A stretch of 48,588 nucleotides of DNA. Source: a virus. The notes beneath the pieces are model-generated. The model made no database searches and was not told the origin of the DNA. It saw only the letters and a list, made by a program, of their open reading frames with translations. The stretch lies in IMG/VR virus record IMGVR_UViG_3300044980_000033, positions 1-48,588 of that record. The stretch is one strand, 5' to 3'. Positions 46,885 to 48,588 of this stretch are shown piece after piece; the first letter of the stretch is position 1, and every line of letters starts with the position of its first letter. The position numbers and the translations under genes are program-made.

Positions 46885-48588
46885 GGCACCTCTCCTTTCG
46901 CTACGGATGCAACTTGCGTCAAACGCACCAGCGAGACAAATGAATTTCCGCTACCCTCATTTGCCGAAATGCCCAACGAAGTGCAGACGCCAGTGAACGT
47001 CGAAAAATCAGCCTGCGCGGTCAGAACTTGCCCCGAAACCGGAAACTGCGTGTTGATCTGGAGTGGCTGTACCGAAGTCTGCTGCTGGACAACCAACCCA
47101 GTCTGTACTGTCGGGTCTTGCTGGCCCGTGTAGGTCAAAGTCAGTTGCGGTGTGAAGCCTAACCCTGAGATTGAGGCTAGGTTTTCGTATTCGATCAGGA
47201 TACGGCGCTCCGACTGCATACGGGCAATCGAGGGAGTTTCGGTGCGGAACTGGTAAGCGAGCGTTGCCCCGGCGTTTCTCGGCTGCGCCGGGTTCTGCAC
47301 CAGAATTGCAATCTGCCGGTTGAGTGTAGCGACCTCCTGGATCATCGCTAAGTCATTTCCGCCGGAGGTCTGATCGAAGCTACCAAGAATCCACGAATCT
47401 TTGGCGATCTGCGTATTCAAGGCTGTCGAGTTCGGCGTGTATTGCGCCTGGTCGAATGTCTGGTAAAGAGGACAAGTCAAAGTGAGTCCTGAATAGTTCC
47501 ACTGGTGCCACGAGTTCTCGCTCAGGTTGTAGTCAAAGACCGTGGTTGAGCGGAAAGCATTTCCATTCGCCTGAAAATCCCAATCATCCGCCGACAGAGC
47601 AATGAGGTAGTGCATCTGCCCCTCGATGACGACAATCGAGCCGTAAAGACCTTGCAGAGGAAAATTGCCATTGTTCCACGTGGAACAATTTTCTAAGAGG
47701 TTCCCGATGTTCTGGCCGATGGGCGTCAGGCCGGAGGGGTTGAGCATGTAGGCCGTGTCGTTTGAAAGAAAGCAGCATGTCGTCCCGTACTGCGCCATCG
47801 ATCCGTAACGGACAAGAACCCCCTGATCCGACGACCAGAGAGGATAGAAAGCGAACGGAACCGGCGAGCTTCCCGCCGTGGGGGTTGTCTCCGTCTCGCC
47901 GCCGTTGTGCCCGACGAACAAGACACCTTCGATCACCGTCAGGCCCGATACAACTCCTCGCGCCTCAGCTAGCGTGTTATAACCGCCAGGAGACGTAAGC
48001 CAGTTGGGATCGAAGTACCCGTAGGCATTGGGAGCCGACCACGCTACGCGGTCTGGATACCGGGTCTGCGATGAGTTTCTTTGAACCAGCCCGGAGAGAA
48101 TTGGATAAATCTGCGCCTGCAAGGTCGAATTTCCTGCTACGTTCGCAAGCGGCTGTGCGTAAAACCCGTTGCCCTGATTTCCCGAGACATACCCTACCGC
48201 ATAAATCGTCTCTGTCGCGCTCTCCGTGGCGTTGGCGCTCATGGTGATCGAATTCCCCACTACCACCTGAAACGGCGTGGCAGTGGCCGTTTCTGACGCG
48301 CCCTGAGATACTGTGACGGTCGAGCCGGAGATGTTCGTGATGAACGTGCCTTCATAAAGTGCGTCGCCAGTGATGGGCTGACCGACGAGCAATCCGGCAG
48401 TCGATGAGACTGAAGTAATGCTGGTGCTGCCGTAGGTCGTGTTTCCCGTAAAAGTGATGTTGGGATTCACATTGATCGCAGTCACAGTCGTCACGGGCGA
48501 ATTCGGAATCCCGTAAAAATCGGCCAGCACCATGCCGACCTGCACGCCAGAGATATTCGATACGCCTGTGATGGTGTTGGTGCCTGTG
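46881..48588 (-). CDS. Tail nozzle / DNA-stabilisation-like protein, C-terminal part
   Basis: This part carries residues 473-998; in circular terms it follows position 1. The overlapping 127 bases (48462-48588) repeat codons 430-472. Recognisable are a repeated 'vtGvssISGvqVGM' type module (TGNTTYGSTSITSVSSTAGL; VGQPITGDALYEGTFI) and then the propeller region (VVSGLTVIEGVLFVGHNGGE; GLYGSIVVIEGQMHYLIALS; STTVFDYNLSENSWHQW) as in P22 gp10/T7 gp12. The role would be closing the head tail channel and forming the tail tip. Confidence 0.75.
   Translation of the reverse strand, partial: TGTNTITGVSNISGVQVGMVLADFYGIPNSPVTTVTAINVNPNITFTGNTTYGSTSITSVSSTAGLLVGQPITGDALYEGTFITNISGSTVTVSQGASETATATPFQVVVGNSITMSANATESATETIYAVGYVSGNQGNGFYAQPLANVAGNSTLQAQIYPILSGLVQRNSSQTRYPDRVAWSAPNAYGYFDPNWLTSPGGYNTLAEARGVVSGLTVIEGVLFVGHNGGETETTPTAGSSPVPFAFYPLWSSDQGVLVRYGSMAQYGTTCCFLSNDTAYMLNPSGLTPIGQNIGNLLENCSTWNNGNFPLQGLYGSIVVIEGQMHYLIALSADDWDFQANGNAFRSTTVFDYNLSENSWHQWNYSGLTLTCPLYQTFDQAQYTPNSTALNTQIAKDSWILGSFDQTSGGNDLAMIQEVATLNRQIAILVQNPAQPRNAGATLAYQFRTETPSIARMQSERRILIEYENLASISGLGFTPQLTLTYTGQQDPTVQTGLVVQQQTSVQPLQINTQFPVSGQVLTAQADFSTFTGVCTSLGISANEGSGNSFVSLVRLTQVASVAKGEVP
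48462..48588. repeat. Terminal overlap, right copy
   Basis: Identical to positions 1-127. See the left copy. The nozzle frame is continuous through it on both sides. Confidence 0.95.

Noticed and set aside
1-48588. CRISPR arrays, rRNA or tRNA genes
   Set aside because: No regularly spaced repeats with unique spacers and no rRNA-like sequence seen; no cloverleaf noticed by eye, although a tRNA search would be needed to exclude one fully.
1-48588. Relation to phage lambda because of the similar length
   Set aside because: Gene content is podovirus-like and unrelated; only the initiator-gene origin layout is reminiscent of lambda.

Overview
The window is a complete, circularly assembled genome of a tailed phage of podovirus type. 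The last 127 bases (48462-48588) repeat the first 127 exactly, which is what a de Bruijn assembler using k=127 leaves on a circular contig, so the unique genome is 48,461 bp and one gene (the nozzle, 998 codons) runs across the join. No tail-tube, sheath or tape-measure gene is visible. Portal, large terminase, a GpT-like capsid protein, a tail adaptor, a beta-propeller nozzle and three ejection-type proteins are. The host is probably an acidobacterium or a similar environmental Gram-negative. This is inferred from moderately GC-rich composition and from several Sec signal peptides ending in ...A-Q; no host gene is present to prove it.

The layout is two opposed transcription units. The early unit (+ strand, about 14.85-28.28 kb) is a tightly packed chain of mostly small genes, many joined by ATGA or GTGA overlaps. 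It starts with a DUF559 nuclease, a small serine recombinase and a ribbon-helix-helix regulator. It continues with a RecE-like exonuclease, a replication initiator-like gene that carries an iteron-like array inside its coding sequence, many zinc-binding small proteins, a secreted Cys-rich protein and a VRR-NUC nuclease. The late unit (- strand) runs from 14.77 kb down through 1/48461 and on to 28.32 kb. In order it holds: regulators; a GroES-like co-chaperonin with a DnaJ-type zinc finger inserted beside its mobile loop; candidate small terminase; large terminase; portal; GNAT; scaffold-like proteins; major capsid protein; nozzle; adaptor; ejection proteins; a PurD-like ATP-grasp enzyme; four proteins with signal peptides (two fibre-like proteins sharing an N-terminal domain, a beta-helix protein and a lipoprotein); small membrane and lysis genes; and an endolysin.

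Three free-standing homing-type endonuclease genes (EndoVII-like at 2.2 kb, HNH at 20.0 kb, NUMOD4-HNH at 28.7 kb) interrupt the units. Each has promoter-like hexamers ending 5-6 nt before its ATG and no Shine-Dalgarno, so each is probably expressed from its own leaderless transcript. The 20.0 kb element sits beside a synonymously recoded copy of its target gene's 3' end.

The most unusual points are (1) the GroES/DnaJ-zinc-finger chimera in the head-morphogenesis operon, (2) export signals on every recognisable fibre or depolymerase protein, (3) the phased repeats inside the replication gene, and (4) the recoded exonuclease end beside the HNH insertion. No polymerase, helicase or primase was recognised, so replication presumably uses host enzymes.
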